DNA from: Blattamonas nauphoetae
Lineage: Eukaryota; Preaxostyla; Oxymonadida
Assembly (NCBI GenBank): GCA_033064195.1
Contig: JARBJD010000030.1
Location: forward strand, 350,546-414,545
DNA: 64,000 nt
Reading direction: 5' to 3'
Positions 1 through 10,194 of the stretch are shown here, in pieces. Below the pieces are notes generated by a model that did no database searches, was not told where the DNA came from, and saw nothing but the letters and a program-made list of their open reading frames with translations. The position numbers were made by a program, and so were the translations under genes. How positions within the stretch are numbered: the first letter of the stretch is position 1; every line of letters begins with the position of its first letter.

Positions 1-1121
1 AACATCGCAGGAAAATAATTCGACATCGAACATAATAATTCAACATCGAACAAAATTGTTCAACATCGAAAATGAATAATTCAACATCGAACAAAATAAT
101 TCAACATCGAAACAGAATTGTTCAACATCGAACAAAATAGTTCAACATCGAAACGGAATTGTTCAACATCGAACAAAATAGTTCAACATCGAAACGGAAT
201 TGTTCAACATCGAACAAAATAGTTCAACATCGAACATAAGAATTCAACATCGAAATCGAACAATTCAACATCGAATAAGAAAATGGAATGACGAGAAACA
301 GAAGCACTACACTCAAAATAACAGACATACATGTAAAAAATAGGTGTATTGTGGACAGAAGGATTGGAACTAACGTTTTTATCAATATTTTGAGATTCTA
401 TCGGAAAAAGAATGAACTTTTCAACCTTTTCCATTCATCATTGCCGGCAACAATTGTTTTCACATTTTTTGTTTTCCCTTTCTCGGTATGCAGACCGAAA
501 CAGTCAGTTTGACTCTGATTTTCACCCCCTCTGTCATCTAAAACATCATTCATCTCCTTTCACTGCAGTTCATGTTCATGACCACAGCTGTCAGACCCGA
601 TCTTGCGTCGGAACTCAAGAAAAGGCCCCCTTCCAAATTGGGTTTGTCAACCATAACTTTCAACTTCACTTTTTTTGATTTCTTTGCTATGGATGATCGT
701 GTCATAGAAAATTCAGTAGTTCTGAGATTCAATGCATGGACATGTGGCAAAAGAGTGAAGAAAGAAACGTTCCGGTCAACTAAGGTTCTCATCTCCCATG
801 ATTAACAAGTCCTAATTGTCCCAGTTGATCGAGGGATTGTTTCTTCGATCGAATCCAGTTCGACTCTGGTGTCAGAACATATTCAATTCAGGCTTGAAGG
901 CACACAAATTCAGGAGAGACCTTTTTTGTTCGATGTAGAATTATTCCATTTCGATGTTGAACTATTTTGTTCGATGTTGAACTATTCCGTTGTGATGTTG
1001 AATTATTTTGTTCGATGTTGAATTATTCATTTTCGATGTTGAACAATTTTGTTCGATGTTGAACAATTTTGTTCGATGTTGAATTATTCTGTTCGATGTC
1101 GAATTATTTTCCTGCGATGTT
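1..1121. mobile_element. Short element with inverted minisatellite ends (element 1)
   Basis: Positions 1-280 are about fourteen units of roughly 20 bp built on TTCAACATCGAA. Positions 930-1121 carry the same units on the opposite strand. The first 31 bases are the exact reverse complement of 1091-1121, so the two arms form a terminal inverted repeat. The middle (about 280-925) is unique and shows no recognisable gene. The left end may lie outside the window. It resembles a non-autonomous foldback-type element; no target duplication can be checked. Confidence 0.7.
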
Positions 1122-1134
1122 GAACTATTCCGAC

Positions 1135-2132
1135 TGTACAGGTAGACTTGTTCTGAAATGAAGAGGAATAGTTCTGAAATGAAGAGGAATTATTCAGAAA
1201 TGAAAATGATTGTTCAGAAATGAACACGAATAATTCAGAAATGAAAACAAGTCAGGCATTTCATTGATACCATTTTAAAAGGTGATCGGATACATTAACG
1301 TTGCTCTACCATTCCACCAAAAACAAATCAACGAACAGAACAATATCACATATCTCAAATGAGACTCGCAAATAGACAAGAATGAGAGAACAATATTCAT
1401 CCGGTTCATCCTAATGGACAGCTGGTTTTCTGGTGAAATAGCCATAGGTTGTCAATTATGCTAAAATGATGGGGATTTATGAAGTTGTGGTACCATGAAA
1501 AACCCGCGTATGATCCCAATTCACGCACAAATTCGATTGTGTTTCAGCGAATTGACCAATCTTCACCAAAATCCATCCGAGAACGGTTTGTGAGGGGATT
1601 CACATTCAGTATTCTTTTGATTTCCGATTGTTCTGATGTGAGTCAGGCAAAATTTGGTGAAAACACGGATTCTAGACCACTTTTGTCACGTTTTTTTGTC
1701 ACTTTTGTTTGTTGGACCACATGTATTATTTTGAAAAGAACTAGAATTTATGCGGGTTTCGGAATTAAAGCGGGTTTCGCAGGGCACTATTCAAAAAAGT
1801 CAGTGTTTTTTCAACAAAAACCGCTTCAGCAGACAGTTTATATTTCTGTGTGTGTGTCTTTTATTGAGATACTGACACAAACAAAACCGTTCTCTCAATA
1901 TCAATGAGTTGATTTTCATTTCTGAATTATTTGTTTTCATTTCTGAATTATTCGTGTTCATTTCTGAACAATCATTTTTCATTTCTGAACAATCATTTTC
2001 ATTTCTGAATTATTCTTCTTCATTTCTGAACAATTATTTTCAATTCTGAACAATTCCTCTTCATTTCTGAACAATCATTTTCATTTCTGAATTATTCTTC
2101 TTCATTTCAGAACAAGTTTAGCTGTATATACA
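1135..2132. mobile_element. Short element with inverted minisatellite ends (element 2)
   Basis: It directly follows element 1 and has the same architecture with a different unit: TTCTGAAATGAAGAGGAA-type units at 1150-1255 and their reverse complements at 1908-2115. The outer ends (1135-1163 and 2100-2132) are an imperfect inverted repeat sharing ACTTGTTCTGAAATGAAG. The core has a 142-codon ORF (1479-1907) with no recognisable similarity, probably spurious. A pair of neighbouring foldback-type elements with unrelated repeat units but one design suggests a family. Confidence 0.65.
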
Positions 2133-3263
2133 CAATTTGATACAGTCGAGAAAGCAAAACTGCAAGGTTGAGAGAAGCTTCCTTTTTGATTTTCTCCTCC
2201 ATTTCACTGTTTTTATGGATTTGAATTTTTCGAAAAATAGAAGCTGAGAGTCAAGCACGGTGACGTGTTGAGAAAAATAAACAACATGGTTTGATCTTCG
2301 TTTTATCGTCATCTCATCGCGTCCAGCCGCCTTTCTTTCTGGCACCTTACAGCTTTCGCACATTCAAATTTTGGATATCATTTCTTCCACCATCAAACAT
2401 GTGCTCCCTCCACATTCAACTTATGTTGCTTTTCCGCTCTTCAACGGTGTGCTTTAAATTTAAGATCAGCTTTACTTGAAGGATTATCTCAATATTCAGC
2501 ATTTTCCAGAATTGCTCTTCCGAATGACGAGAGTTGGAGTCAATCTTAAGAGAAACTAACTTTTGTTGAAAGATCGCAACGATGAGCTATTTGATCAAAA
2601 ATAACTCCCCAATCCATGATTGATTCGTGTGTCGTCCGTTTTAATCACTAAGTTCAGACTTTACGATTATATTTCGCCGAAATTGAACCGTGGTTTTTAT
2701 CTCTCTTCCCATTTTAGTCTAAATTGTGTATTCTTCGACAAATGTCAGGAACCATTCCGTCAAACACCAATCCACTGCTGATTGCACCGATTTTGAGTGT
2801 CACCCAGTGGGAAACAGTCGGAATTTCTGTGATGAGAGGAACAATGTGGATATTCTCACACTTCGGCAGTTTGACCTTCCAATTCTAATTTCTGATTTAA
2901 TCAGTCTTTGCCTGAGATTACCCCGTTTGATAGAGTTCAACCCTCAATATACAGGTCGGACCATCCACTCTGAAATCAAAGCGAGATTCTTTCACTCTTC
3001 TACTCGAAGCAAGGCAAAACATATCGAGATATGTGATAAAGACACCAATTCACATTTGTCCGTTTCGTCTTTTCAATCAGTTTAAAACCACGAAGTCGTT
3101 GTGGCCTCTCACATTTCAAATCACCAACTTTTCTCAGTGTATCTCTCCATTTCAACAATGATTCAACTTTTCTCTGTTTTCTTGTCGAAATTGTTGGTGA
3201 AAACCGAATTGAGCAATTCCAATGAGTGTTCATGGACGAGATCCGATCTCTCCCCCAATCGGA
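2133..3263. repeat. Left part of a duplicated non-coding segment
   Basis: This stretch aligns in the same orientation with about 35700-36825, for example around GCAAAACTGCAAG, AACAACATGG and GAGATCCGATC, with many substitutions and small indels. I see no convincing gene. The alignment is cut at 3263 by the DIRS element and resumes at 7846. It is therefore one copy of an old duplication of about 1.3 kb. Confidence 0.6.
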
Positions 3264-3287
3264 GATTCCGACCATGGTTCTGAAAGA

Positions 3288-3407
3288 AGAGATGAAGAAA
3301 GTTTGAGTATAATTCCCGTGAAATGTTGAATAAATAAGTCAAAAGTAATGAGATTATGTCCTACTTCACTTCACTTGGACCACTTGGAGTGATCATCCCT
3401 TTGTTAC
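3288..3407. repeat. DIRS left inverted terminal repeat
   Basis: It is a 120-bp reverse complement of 7685-7804 with no mismatch that I could find. The recombinase ORF reads into it and stops at 3361-3363. Identity of the two repeats indicates recent activity or homogenisation during replication. Confidence 0.92.
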
Positions 3408-4488
3408 GCCGTTTGGAGGTCTCTGAAAGAAGAGATGAAGTCTTCTGTAACTTTTTCAATCTCTCTGACCTACGAGTTGCCGGGGTGGGTGGTGGAAGTA
3501 AACTTTCTTCATCTCTTCTTTCAGAACCATGGTCGGAATCACTCTTCAGTGATTTACGACCTATGGCTTCTTCATTCAGAGATGAAGAAAGTTTGAGGCT
3601 GTTTGGAGACGATATTGGCTTGATGTAGAACTTCCTCAAGACTGTCGAAGACGTTGAAAGTCTTGCCTGCTTCGCATTGTCTAAGTCCGACATTCCATTC
3701 CGCTTGTTCCTAGATCGTCCAGCGTGCTTGAGCGAATACGCTCCATATTTATCGGTGTCCAGTCCAACCGACTTCATGAGCGATTTTATCCCGGCGGCAA
3801 TGTCCCCTGCATCCCTTTCCCGTGCCCTCTCTCCCAAGAGTTGTCCTGTCCAACTCCTGCCTCTTCGTTTATCCAATTCTGTAATCCAGTCGCAGATTCG
3901 CAGGCCCTCGTTCAAATCCCTCTCATTCACTGTCACCCTCTCCCATCCTTCACCTGTCTTCAACCTCGTCATGAAACTCGTCTCGTACTTACTTTTGCTC
4001 ATCTGAACGGAATCTCTTCGTATTCTTGCCATCTCTGTAAAGCGCACCGCGTGTTGCATCATCAGTAATGCCGCGATTATTGTCTGAACCATCTCTTCTT
4101 CGACCTGTCCACGAATTACCCATCGTTTGAGGATCTCATCCTCCAGAATCTTCGCGTCCCATGTGTCCTCATACTTAGCCTTCGTCGGATGGACAGTGCG
4201 GATCCCTCTCATAGTCGCTGTCACCGGGAGTGACACGCCCACTTGGCCCTTCCCAAACAGTTGTGAGAGGAAGGATAATGCACTTCTCGCAGCTTCCGTT
4301 GTTCCCCTCGATCCGCTTCTCCTCATCCATCTCGCCAGAAAGTTTGCAACTCTAATCCCATCAATATCTTTCCAGTTCCTGCCAGCTGCGTCCTCCTCCT
4401 CGATCCAACGACGAATAGCGCCCGCATATTGTCTTACAGTTTCCTTGCTCAATCCTGCCAACATCCAAACCATAGTGTCAACCTCCAT
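3361..4488 (-). CDS. DIRS tyrosine recombinase (integrase)
   Basis: It would integrate the circular DNA copy of the element. The phage-integrase fold is recognisable: a core-binding helix region beginning near the LAGLSKETVRQYAGAIRRW segment, a catalytic Arg in HAVRFTEMARI (about 4040-4060), an HxxR box in SLKHAGRS (about 3717-3735) and the nucleophile Tyr in VLRKFYIKP (about 3620-3640). The frame is open far upstream, through the RNase H region in another frame, so the start is not certain; Met at 4488 is the nearest sensible one. The C-terminal ~90 residues are a charged, Ser/Leu-rich tail encoded across the internal complementary region and the left repeat. It shares the reverse transcriptase frame but not the RNase H frame. 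Confidence 0.85.
   Translation of the reverse strand: MEVDTMVWMLAGLSKETVRQYAGAIRRWIEEEDAAGRNWKDIDGIRVANFLARWMRRSGSRGTTEAARSALSFLSQLFGKGQVGVSLPVTATMRGIRTVHPTKAKYEDTWDAKILEDEILKRWVIRGQVEEEMVQTIIAALLMMQHAVRFTEMARIRRDSVQMSKSKYETSFMTRLKTGEGWERVTVNERDLNEGLRICDWITELDKRRGRSWTGQLLGERARERDAGDIAAGIKSLMKSVGLDTDKYGAYSLKHAGRSRNKRNGMSDLDNAKQARLSTSSTVLRKFYIKPISSPNSLKLSSSLNEEAIGRKSLKSDSDHGSERRDEESLLPPPTPATRRSERLKKLQKTSSLLSETSKRRNKGMITPSGPSEVK
3500..3597. repeat. DIRS internal complementary region (circle-junction copy)
   Basis: Positions 3500-3540 are the reverse complement of the outermost left end (3264-3304). Positions 3537-3597 are the reverse complement of the outermost right end (7785-7845). The two halves overlap by four bases, AATC. 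In DIRS elements this region is the template that rebuilds both termini during circular replication. Confidence 0.92.
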
Positions 4489-4502
4489 TTCCAGTTCATC
4501 GA

Positions 4503-5510
4503 CTAATCCCTCCCAGATCTCCCCAGCAAGAATGCTAGGAGGAGACCTGGTGGCAGTCCGCTCCCCGTCGCTACTAAACCCGGTCCCTTCACGACCACCT
4601 CCTCCGTTCTCCCCAGCAACAGCATTCGACTCGCTCTCTGTTCTAAAATGTCTCTTCCTGGTATCGACCGCCAATCCGGAGCTACTAAAATCAATGTCGT
4701 CGGCTCCTCCATCCACTTGACCAGTACCCGCTGAATCAGCGGGATCGGGGGAAAGGCAAAAACGCACTGTTCTCTTCCCCAATCCTGGAGGAGTGCATTC
4801 GTTCCGGCTGCCTCCTCTTCGCCTATCAGGGACCAATATCGAGGAACTTGTCGATTGTGCCGCGATGCAAATGCGTCGACAGTCGGCCTGCATTGGAAGT
4901 ACTCTAAGATTTGTCTGAAGCTCTGAGGTTTCAGACTGTAATCTGTGGTGTCCCTTATCCTGGACAACCGATCCGCAACTGCGTTGTCGACGCCCGCCAC
5001 ATGCTCCGCCCAAAGTCTTGATAAGTTCTGGTCTGCTTTGAGGAATAGACGTTTGAATTGTGGAAGAAGTGAAAGGGCGGACGATCGTCTGTTGATATTC
5101 GCCACGCACACAGAATTGTCCGACATGACCAGGACATCCTCTCCCCTCTTGATCAGGTCCCTTCGCATCCCCTCTTCGAAACCCCTCACCACAGCTTCCG
5201 CTTCGCGCCTGTTGCTCGACCACAGTCTCTCCTCCGAGTTGAACCGTTCCTGCCAACTCTCCACCTTCCCTTTCCTCGACCAAACCACCCCGATCCCCCA
5301 CTCGCTTGCGTCGGTGTTGAGAGTTACCGACTGATTGAACAAGCGAATGGAGCGACACATCGGCGTCATCAATCGGTGCCTCCACCACTCTAACTCTTCC
5401 ACTTCTACTTCCCCAAGCTGTCCTCTTCCACCCCATCCATGCGACTGAACCACCTTCTCCTTCCAGCCGACCAGATGTCGTGACTGGAAGTGGCAGAGAC
5501 TTGTCGGCGA
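4503..5510 (-). CDS. DIRS RNase H domain
   Basis: RNase H degrades the RNA strand during reverse transcription. The four acidic catalytic residues are present: Asp in LNTDASEWGIGVVW, Glu in NRREAEAVV, Asp in MSDNSVCV and Asp in NAVADRLSR. An LEWW segment before them is typical of the RT-RNase H linker of DIRS elements, and the C-terminal Leu/Pro-rich end is also typical. It lies in a different frame from the reverse transcriptase: +1 relative to RT, and a return shift is needed to reach the recombinase. Either a frameshift occurs during translation near 5410-5500, or this copy has an indel. The 3' end overlaps the recombinase frame. Confidence 0.82.
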   Translation of the reverse strand, partial: SPTSLCHFQSRHLVGWKEKVVQSHGWGGRGQLGEVEVEELEWWRHRLMTPMCRSIRLFNQSVTLNTDASEWGIGVVWSRKGKVESWQERFNSEERLWSSNRREAEAVVRGFEEGMRRDLIKRGEDVLVMSDNSVCVANINRRSSALSLLPQFKRLFLKADQNLSRLWAEHVAGVDNAVADRLSRIRDTTDYSLKPQSFRQILEYFQCRPTVDAFASRHNRQVPRYWSLIGEEEAAGTNALLQDWGREQCVFAFPPIPLIQRVLVKWMEEPTTLILVAPDWRSIPGRDILEQRASRMLLLGRTEEVVVKGPGLVATGSGLPPGLLLAFLLGRSGRD

Positions 5511-6450
5511 AAGCCATTGCCTGTAGTTTGCCGACAAGTGAAGCGACAGTTTGCACACGCGTCTCTCCACCCTGCTCGTGTTGCCTGAGCCTCTCTCTCA
5601 CGAGTTCTCGCGTCCTCCCCCTCTTCTCCTTTCCCACCTTGACCGTCATGTTCATTGAATCCCACTCCAGCCCGAGGAAGTGAATCCGCTGCTGTCCCTC
5701 CAGTTGTGACTTCTTGCAGTTGATTGTGAACCCTAGGAGTTCTAATTTTCCTCTGAGGAGAAGAGCATTCGATTCCGATTCTCCCTTCGATTTGCCGATT
5801 ACCAGGAAATCGTCCAAATAGGCGACGATTGGGAACGCACGCCTGAACTGTGCGATTACCGGCCGAAGAAGCTTTGTAAACTGTCGTGGCGCGGACGTAA
5901 GTCCGAAACATAAAGTTTGTTGGATATAAGCGCGTCCGTTGTGAAGGAAACCGAAATGTGGTTGGTCGCGCTTGTGGATTGCGACATGAAGATATGCATG
6001 TTTGAGGTCGAGTGAGCACATCCAACATCCTTGTGTGATTGACTGCGCAACGGTCGAAAACGATTCCATTTTGAAATGTCGTGGAACGACATTCTGATTC
6101 AGCGTGCGGCAGTCCAGGATCCTTCTCCACCCACCGTCCGACTTCGCAACCACGAAGGTTGGGTTCCATGTTCTCACTTCGCCATTTGTCGTTTCCCTGA
6201 TCACTCCCTCTCTGAGTTCGTCTTGAATGACCTCCGCTAATCCTTTCATCTCCTTGGCATTCAGCCGTAACTCGAATGGTGACCCACCTGCGGTCGGAGG
6301 GCCATCCTCTCCCCACTCGACTTTGATTCCCTTCGCTATGACCTCCGCTAGGCCAAACTCTTGCCAAGCGGCGCTGAAATATCTGGTCCTTCCTCCCAGT
6401 CGATTGCCCACAGTCGGTGCAATCAACTGAGTGTTGTCTTTCGTTCCCAT
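5460..6450 (-). CDS. DIRS reverse transcriptase domain
   Basis: This is the reverse transcriptase of the element. Its ATG at 6450-6448 overlaps the Gag stop by one base (TAATG), a layout suited to termination-reinitiation. Visible motifs are WNPTFVVAKSDGGWRRILDCR (fingers), MCSLDLKHAYLHVAI (motif A), QTLCFGLTSAPRQFTKLL (motif B), AYLDDFLVIG (YxDD, about residue 210), and a thumb-like VASLVGKLQAMAF. The frame stays open to the recombinase stop at 3361, but homology moves to another frame after about 5460, so the real product ends or shifts there. A third frame open over the same stretch (5405-6676) is a shadow. Confidence 0.88.
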
Positions 6451-7673
6451 TAATATTTTCCTTGTGTTGATTTCTGATTGGGAGGACGGTTGGAGAACTG
6501 AGGTGTTCCGCTCCTCTGTCTCGGTTGACCCCTCCCCCTTCCTTGACCGTTCGGATGAGCTGGTCTGAAATTGGTCTGGTTCTGAGCACCCCAACCTTGA
6601 AAGGTTTGATATCCGCCTGCTCGAAAGCGTGAGCACCCCTGACCGGGGCCCTGTCGAAAAAACAATGGGTCCACACTCTGGAGTTTCCGTCTCTGAACTG
6701 TCATCTTCTCCTTCTTCTCCATCAGTTCCTCCAGCCTCTTTTCTTGTCTCTCCTGAGACTCCCTCTTCGTCGCGTCCGCATCATCAAGTACTGGTAGTGC
6801 GAGGAAATGCGCAATCCTGATGTCGTTCACGGACCTCGTGACCTCTGCTGCTTTTAATGTCATCAACTCCACAGAACGCGCTAGATCCTCCACAGAACCA
6901 GACTTCTTGAACGAGATCACCCCTAATTTGGTCATGTGGAACGCGTCTGCTTCCAACTGGAGGAGACGCTTGTTCAGCTGATTCTTTCCCCGATCTGGTA
7001 ACTTCTGCGATACAACATCGGGATAAAACTTCAGTTCGGGAGCCTGCGCCATTCTAACCTTCAGTTCCTTTTCTTCACTCTCCTCCCATTCAAAGAATGG
7101 GAGAAACTTGGCAGTCTGCTCCAAGTCTTCCGCTCTCTCCTCATGGTTCTCTATCCCAGCTACTAACTCAACAGGTGGCTGTTGTTGTGATTCTGGTTGT
7201 GCTTGAGAGGCTGCATTGAACACCATTGCTTGATGGTGTTGAAGATCGCGAAACTCAGCCGGGGTGAGTCCGCGCATACTAGCAGGTGTTGGCGAAACTG
7301 ATCGAACGGTTTGAGTCTGTTCCTGGGTTTGTTCGGTTGTCGATGCTGGTTGCCCCAAAACTACCCACTTCTCAGCCGGGGGAAGGAACTGTTCCCATTG
7401 CGCCGAATCTATCCCAGCAGTTAGATCTATGTGGTGGGCAACCTTCCTCATCATGTGGACAAAAAACCCACTAAATCTTGCGATGTCGCATGGCGTTGTG
7501 AAACTGGCATATCGGGTCAACGTTGATTGATCATTCTTGCTCATGGCCTCCAAAAATTTCCCAAACTCCGACCGCATATCGAATATGCCGTTCAGATGCG
7601 GCAATATAACCTCCATAGTCGGCAACTGCTTGGGTTCTTGTTGAGATTCACTCATCCTAAGTTTATTCAACAA
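6450..7673 (-). CDS. DIRS Gag-like protein
   Basis: This 407-codon ORF is the first of the element and begins just inside the right inverted repeat. I recognise no domain by sequence. It is Gln/Glu-rich with a probable helical centre, and its C-terminal ~60 residues are rich in Gly, Arg and Gln (GQGRGRGQPRQR), as expected for a nucleic-acid-binding Gag tail; it has no zinc knuckle. Met residues at 1 and 7 are both possible starts. Its stop overlaps the reverse transcriptase ATG. Position and tail make Gag the best reading; direct homology is not shown. Confidence 0.75.
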   Translation of the reverse strand: MLNKLRMSESQQEPKQLPTMEVILPHLNGIFDMRSEFGKFLEAMSKNDQSTLTRYASFTTPCDIARFSGFFVHMMRKVAHHIDLTAGIDSAQWEQFLPPAEKWVVLGQPASTTEQTQEQTQTVRSVSPTPASMRGLTPAEFRDLQHHQAMVFNAASQAQPESQQQPPVELVAGIENHEERAEDLEQTAKFLPFFEWEESEEKELKVRMAQAPELKFYPDVVSQKLPDRGKNQLNKRLLQLEADAFHMTKLGVISFKKSGSVEDLARSVELMTLKAAEVTRSVNDIRIAHFLALPVLDDADATKRESQERQEKRLEELMEKKEKMTVQRRKLQSVDPLFFRQGPGQGCSRFRAGGYQTFQGWGAQNQTNFRPAHPNGQGRGRGQPRQRSGTPQFSNRPPNQKSTQGKY

Positions 7674-7684
7674 TTTCTAAAGGA

Positions 7685-7804
7685 GTAACAAAGGGATGAT
7701 CACTCCAAGTGGTCCAAGTGAAGTGAAGTAGGACATAATCTCATTACTTTTGACTTATTTATTCAACATTTCACGGGAATTATACTCAAACTTTCTTCAT
7801 CTCT
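7685..7804. repeat. DIRS right inverted terminal repeat
   Basis: It is the partner of 3288-3407. It lies upstream of Gag in the element's own orientation and probably contains the promoter; no TATA-like motif stands out. Confidence 0.92.
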
Positions 7805-7845
7805 GAATGAAGAAGCCATAGGTCGTAAATCACTGAAGAGTGATT

Positions 7846-7995
7846 TAACTCTCAGACAGATCAACCAGGCCGTACTGGCTGTTGGCGTCAAAAATCACGC
7901 CACAGAACTCTTCTGTGAACAGAATAAACTAGGATTGACTTTCATTTCTCTTGTATTACGTCCTTGCAGTTTTACTTTTTTGACTGTATTTGGGT
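7846..7995. repeat. Right part of the duplicated segment, after the DIRS insertion
   Basis: It aligns with about 36828-36975: CAACCAGGCCGTACTGGCTG against CAATAAGGCCGTTTTGGTTG, then a shared GTCCTTGCAGTTTTAC. It continues the segment interrupted at 3263. Confidence 0.6.
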
Positions 7996-9866
7996 GATTC
8001 TCTTTGAAAAATCGCAAAACACTAATGTGCGTCACCAAAAATTATTTTTTGCGGAATTACCATTCGTCTGTTCAGTCGACTGAAAATGAGTGAATTACCG
8101 GATTTCAAGGAAGATCGCGTTCGATATCTCCTTTTTTTGTTCAGGACTCTTCTGCACATTTTTTGTAACAAAACAGGTCCAAAGACAAACTACCGATAAT
8201 TTACAACAGAAAAAACCAATTCTGTGTGAGAGCACTGGTATAAACTCCTCCATTGAAGAAAAAGACACGAAAAGTGCGGATTGACATATTCAATATTCTC
8301 GATATATTAGGTCCGTAACATTTGTTGAACGTGTCTAACAGAGACTCTCTGAGGGAAATACTGAAGGACCATGGTGTTTGAGGCGAGGTAGTACAGATTG
8401 ATGACGATTGAAAAAAGAGCATTCATTTTTGGGTCTACAAGACCAGAAATGCATGAATAAAGACATACCAGCGAGCGAAAACTATCGATAACAACCGATT
8501 GAACGATTTATGTGAGAGTTATCTCGTTGTGCTCATTGTTCCGGCGCACCTCAAAAAAATCCCGAGTATCTGAACGTGAGAAAGAAAGAAACGGTACAAA
8601 CCATGTTGTGAGTGTGTAATCCACAGTTTGATGTCGGTTTCATCATTGATATATATATCGAACAGAAGTCTGATGGGTGATTAGTCGCCTGAGCATCGGA
8701 TCTGCGATAAAGTTCGCCAACATGAAGAAAAGACGAAATTCACACCTTGAACATGGAGAGAGCACCTGTGACGGTGAGTAGAGGGTATTTGTCGATGAAT
8801 ATCAACGTACAGGCGCTGGAGTGACGGATGCGATTTTTGAAAAAGAATCACCCATTTGGTTTTACAATATCAACAGTTTTGGCATATCCTGCCAAAAATC
8901 AGGACCGAATGGTGGAATATCTCGGTCCATTGTTTCAAGAAAAACACATTGTGGGAACCAGTTTTGGAACAGATGGCCAAAAATTATTGAAAACTTGCAT
9001 TTCGGGCTTTTTATGTCCTAGAGGACAAAAAGTGCTCTTGTATAAAAAACCGCTTCAATGTGATACAAGTTGTCTCTTTTACTTGAATTCAATCATTTTG
9101 AAAAAGAATAGAATGTGGTGTGGGTTCTTGCGATCCCAGCTCCCTCGTCGTATTGAGTGGTCCATCGTGACTCTCTTCCACACTCACTTCGCTTCCATCC
9201 TGTGTATATTCTTCCTCTTTTATATTTTAGTACTATTTGTCCTCTTCAGCGAGAAAATGTGTGTTATCGTCAATACACACAAATTAACAAAGATGAGATG
9301 TTGATCCATATAAATGGGGTTTCATGCTAGTTCGACTCAATTATCCATGTTCTACTATTTAGGTTATTGTTGTGCCGTTTTGTCTATTTTCAGGGGAAGA
9401 CCACAAAGAACAGGTCAATTATGTCATAATTCACCGTGATCTGAGTCAACAAACATGACAGTGGAAGAAAAATTACATATTTAAGCGAAGGAAGAACTGA
9501 CGAAATGTACGAAGCATACAGAAGAGTTTTTGTGAAGGATGAAGGGATGGTGGCGGGTGCAGGCGAAAATGAGAAAAGACTGGAAAATGAACATTCAATA
9601 GATACAAACTCCCCAGATTCTTCATCTGATGCCATCGGAGGGTCGTGATTCAGGGACGATAGCGAGGAAACTTGACAGGAAAAATCAACCATCACCCATT
9701 CACCTAGTCGTGAGTAGGAACAACATCACTTCTCACTTATTTCAGTCTCTATTCCTGTTTTATGTCAGAATTTTGTCAAATTATCAATCACTATCCAATA
9801 TTGGGACCTACGACATGGGTGCAAGTTTTCTAAAATTTTTGGCCAGATCACAATCTTTTTGTAACA
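7996..9866. other. No gene recognised
   Basis: This AT-rich stretch has only short ORFs. The longest (8828-9304, 158 codons) shows no similarity that I recognise, ends in a hydrophobic Phe/Leu run and has no codon-use signal. I see no repeat or RNA gene. Confidence 0.5.
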
Positions 9867-9975
9867 GACTGGGTTTCTATCAGAATGAAACCCTCAATGA
9901 TTGTTGATCCCAATTATTGCAGATATCAAAATCAACCAGAAAATTGGGGCAAAACCTTATTTGAGATGAGATTTG
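9867..9975 (+). repeat. Isolated terminal-repeat-like sequence, related to the 8.2-kb element
   Basis: The stretch with CAGAATGAAACCCTCAATGA and later ATTGGGGCAAAACCTTATTTGAG matches both ends of the element at 44914-53124, with the same blocks in the same order: CAGAAT, ACCC, ATTG, GGGGCAAAACCTTAT. No partner end is visible within the window, so it is a solo or diverged end of another family member. Confidence 0.5.
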
Positions 9976-10194
9976 ATTGACGGTGTCATAATTGTACTTA
10001 TGGGGAGATCAAGGTTGGATCGTCGTAAAAGGATGAGTTCAACTTATACCGACAAAAAGTTGCTGAAAAGTGAAGGTAGAAATTGATGGAATGAGAGAGA
10101 AAAAGAGAAATTTGAACAGAGGTAGGTTGGATGATTTGTTAGTTCCTTCCAGCTGGTGCTCTTCCACTCTCAGTCTGATCCCTCAATCTTAATT

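Larger units (their letters stand above)
3264..7845 (-). mobile_element. DIRS-type tyrosine-recombinase retrotransposon
   Basis: This is a complete 4.58-kb element on the minus strand. It has 120-bp inverted terminal repeats (3288-3407 and 7685-7804) and an internal complementary region (3500-3597). That region is the reverse complement of the outer left end (3264-3304) fused to that of the outer right end (7785-7845). The fusion overlaps by GATT (AATC on the plus strand, 3537-3540), which lies at both termini. The gene order is Gag, reverse transcriptase, RNase H, tyrosine recombinase. These are the defining traits of DIRS elements, which replicate through a circle and integrate without a target duplication. 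A related empty site is at about 36825. Confidence 0.92.

Noticed and set aside
1-280. CRISPR-like array
   Set aside because: Units are contiguous without unique spacers, occur inverted at the other end of an element, and the genome is eukaryotic.
1479-1907. 142-codon ORF in element 2 as a transposase
   Set aside because: Too short, without DDE or other catalytic motif.
5405-6676. 423-codon ORF overlapping the reverse transcriptase
   Set aside because: No domain; the RT motifs lie in the neighbouring frame, and GC-rich sequence leaves it open.
8828-9304. 158-codon ORF as a gene
   Set aside because: No recognisable domain, unusual composition and no relation to neighbouring genes; likely chance in AT-rich DNA.
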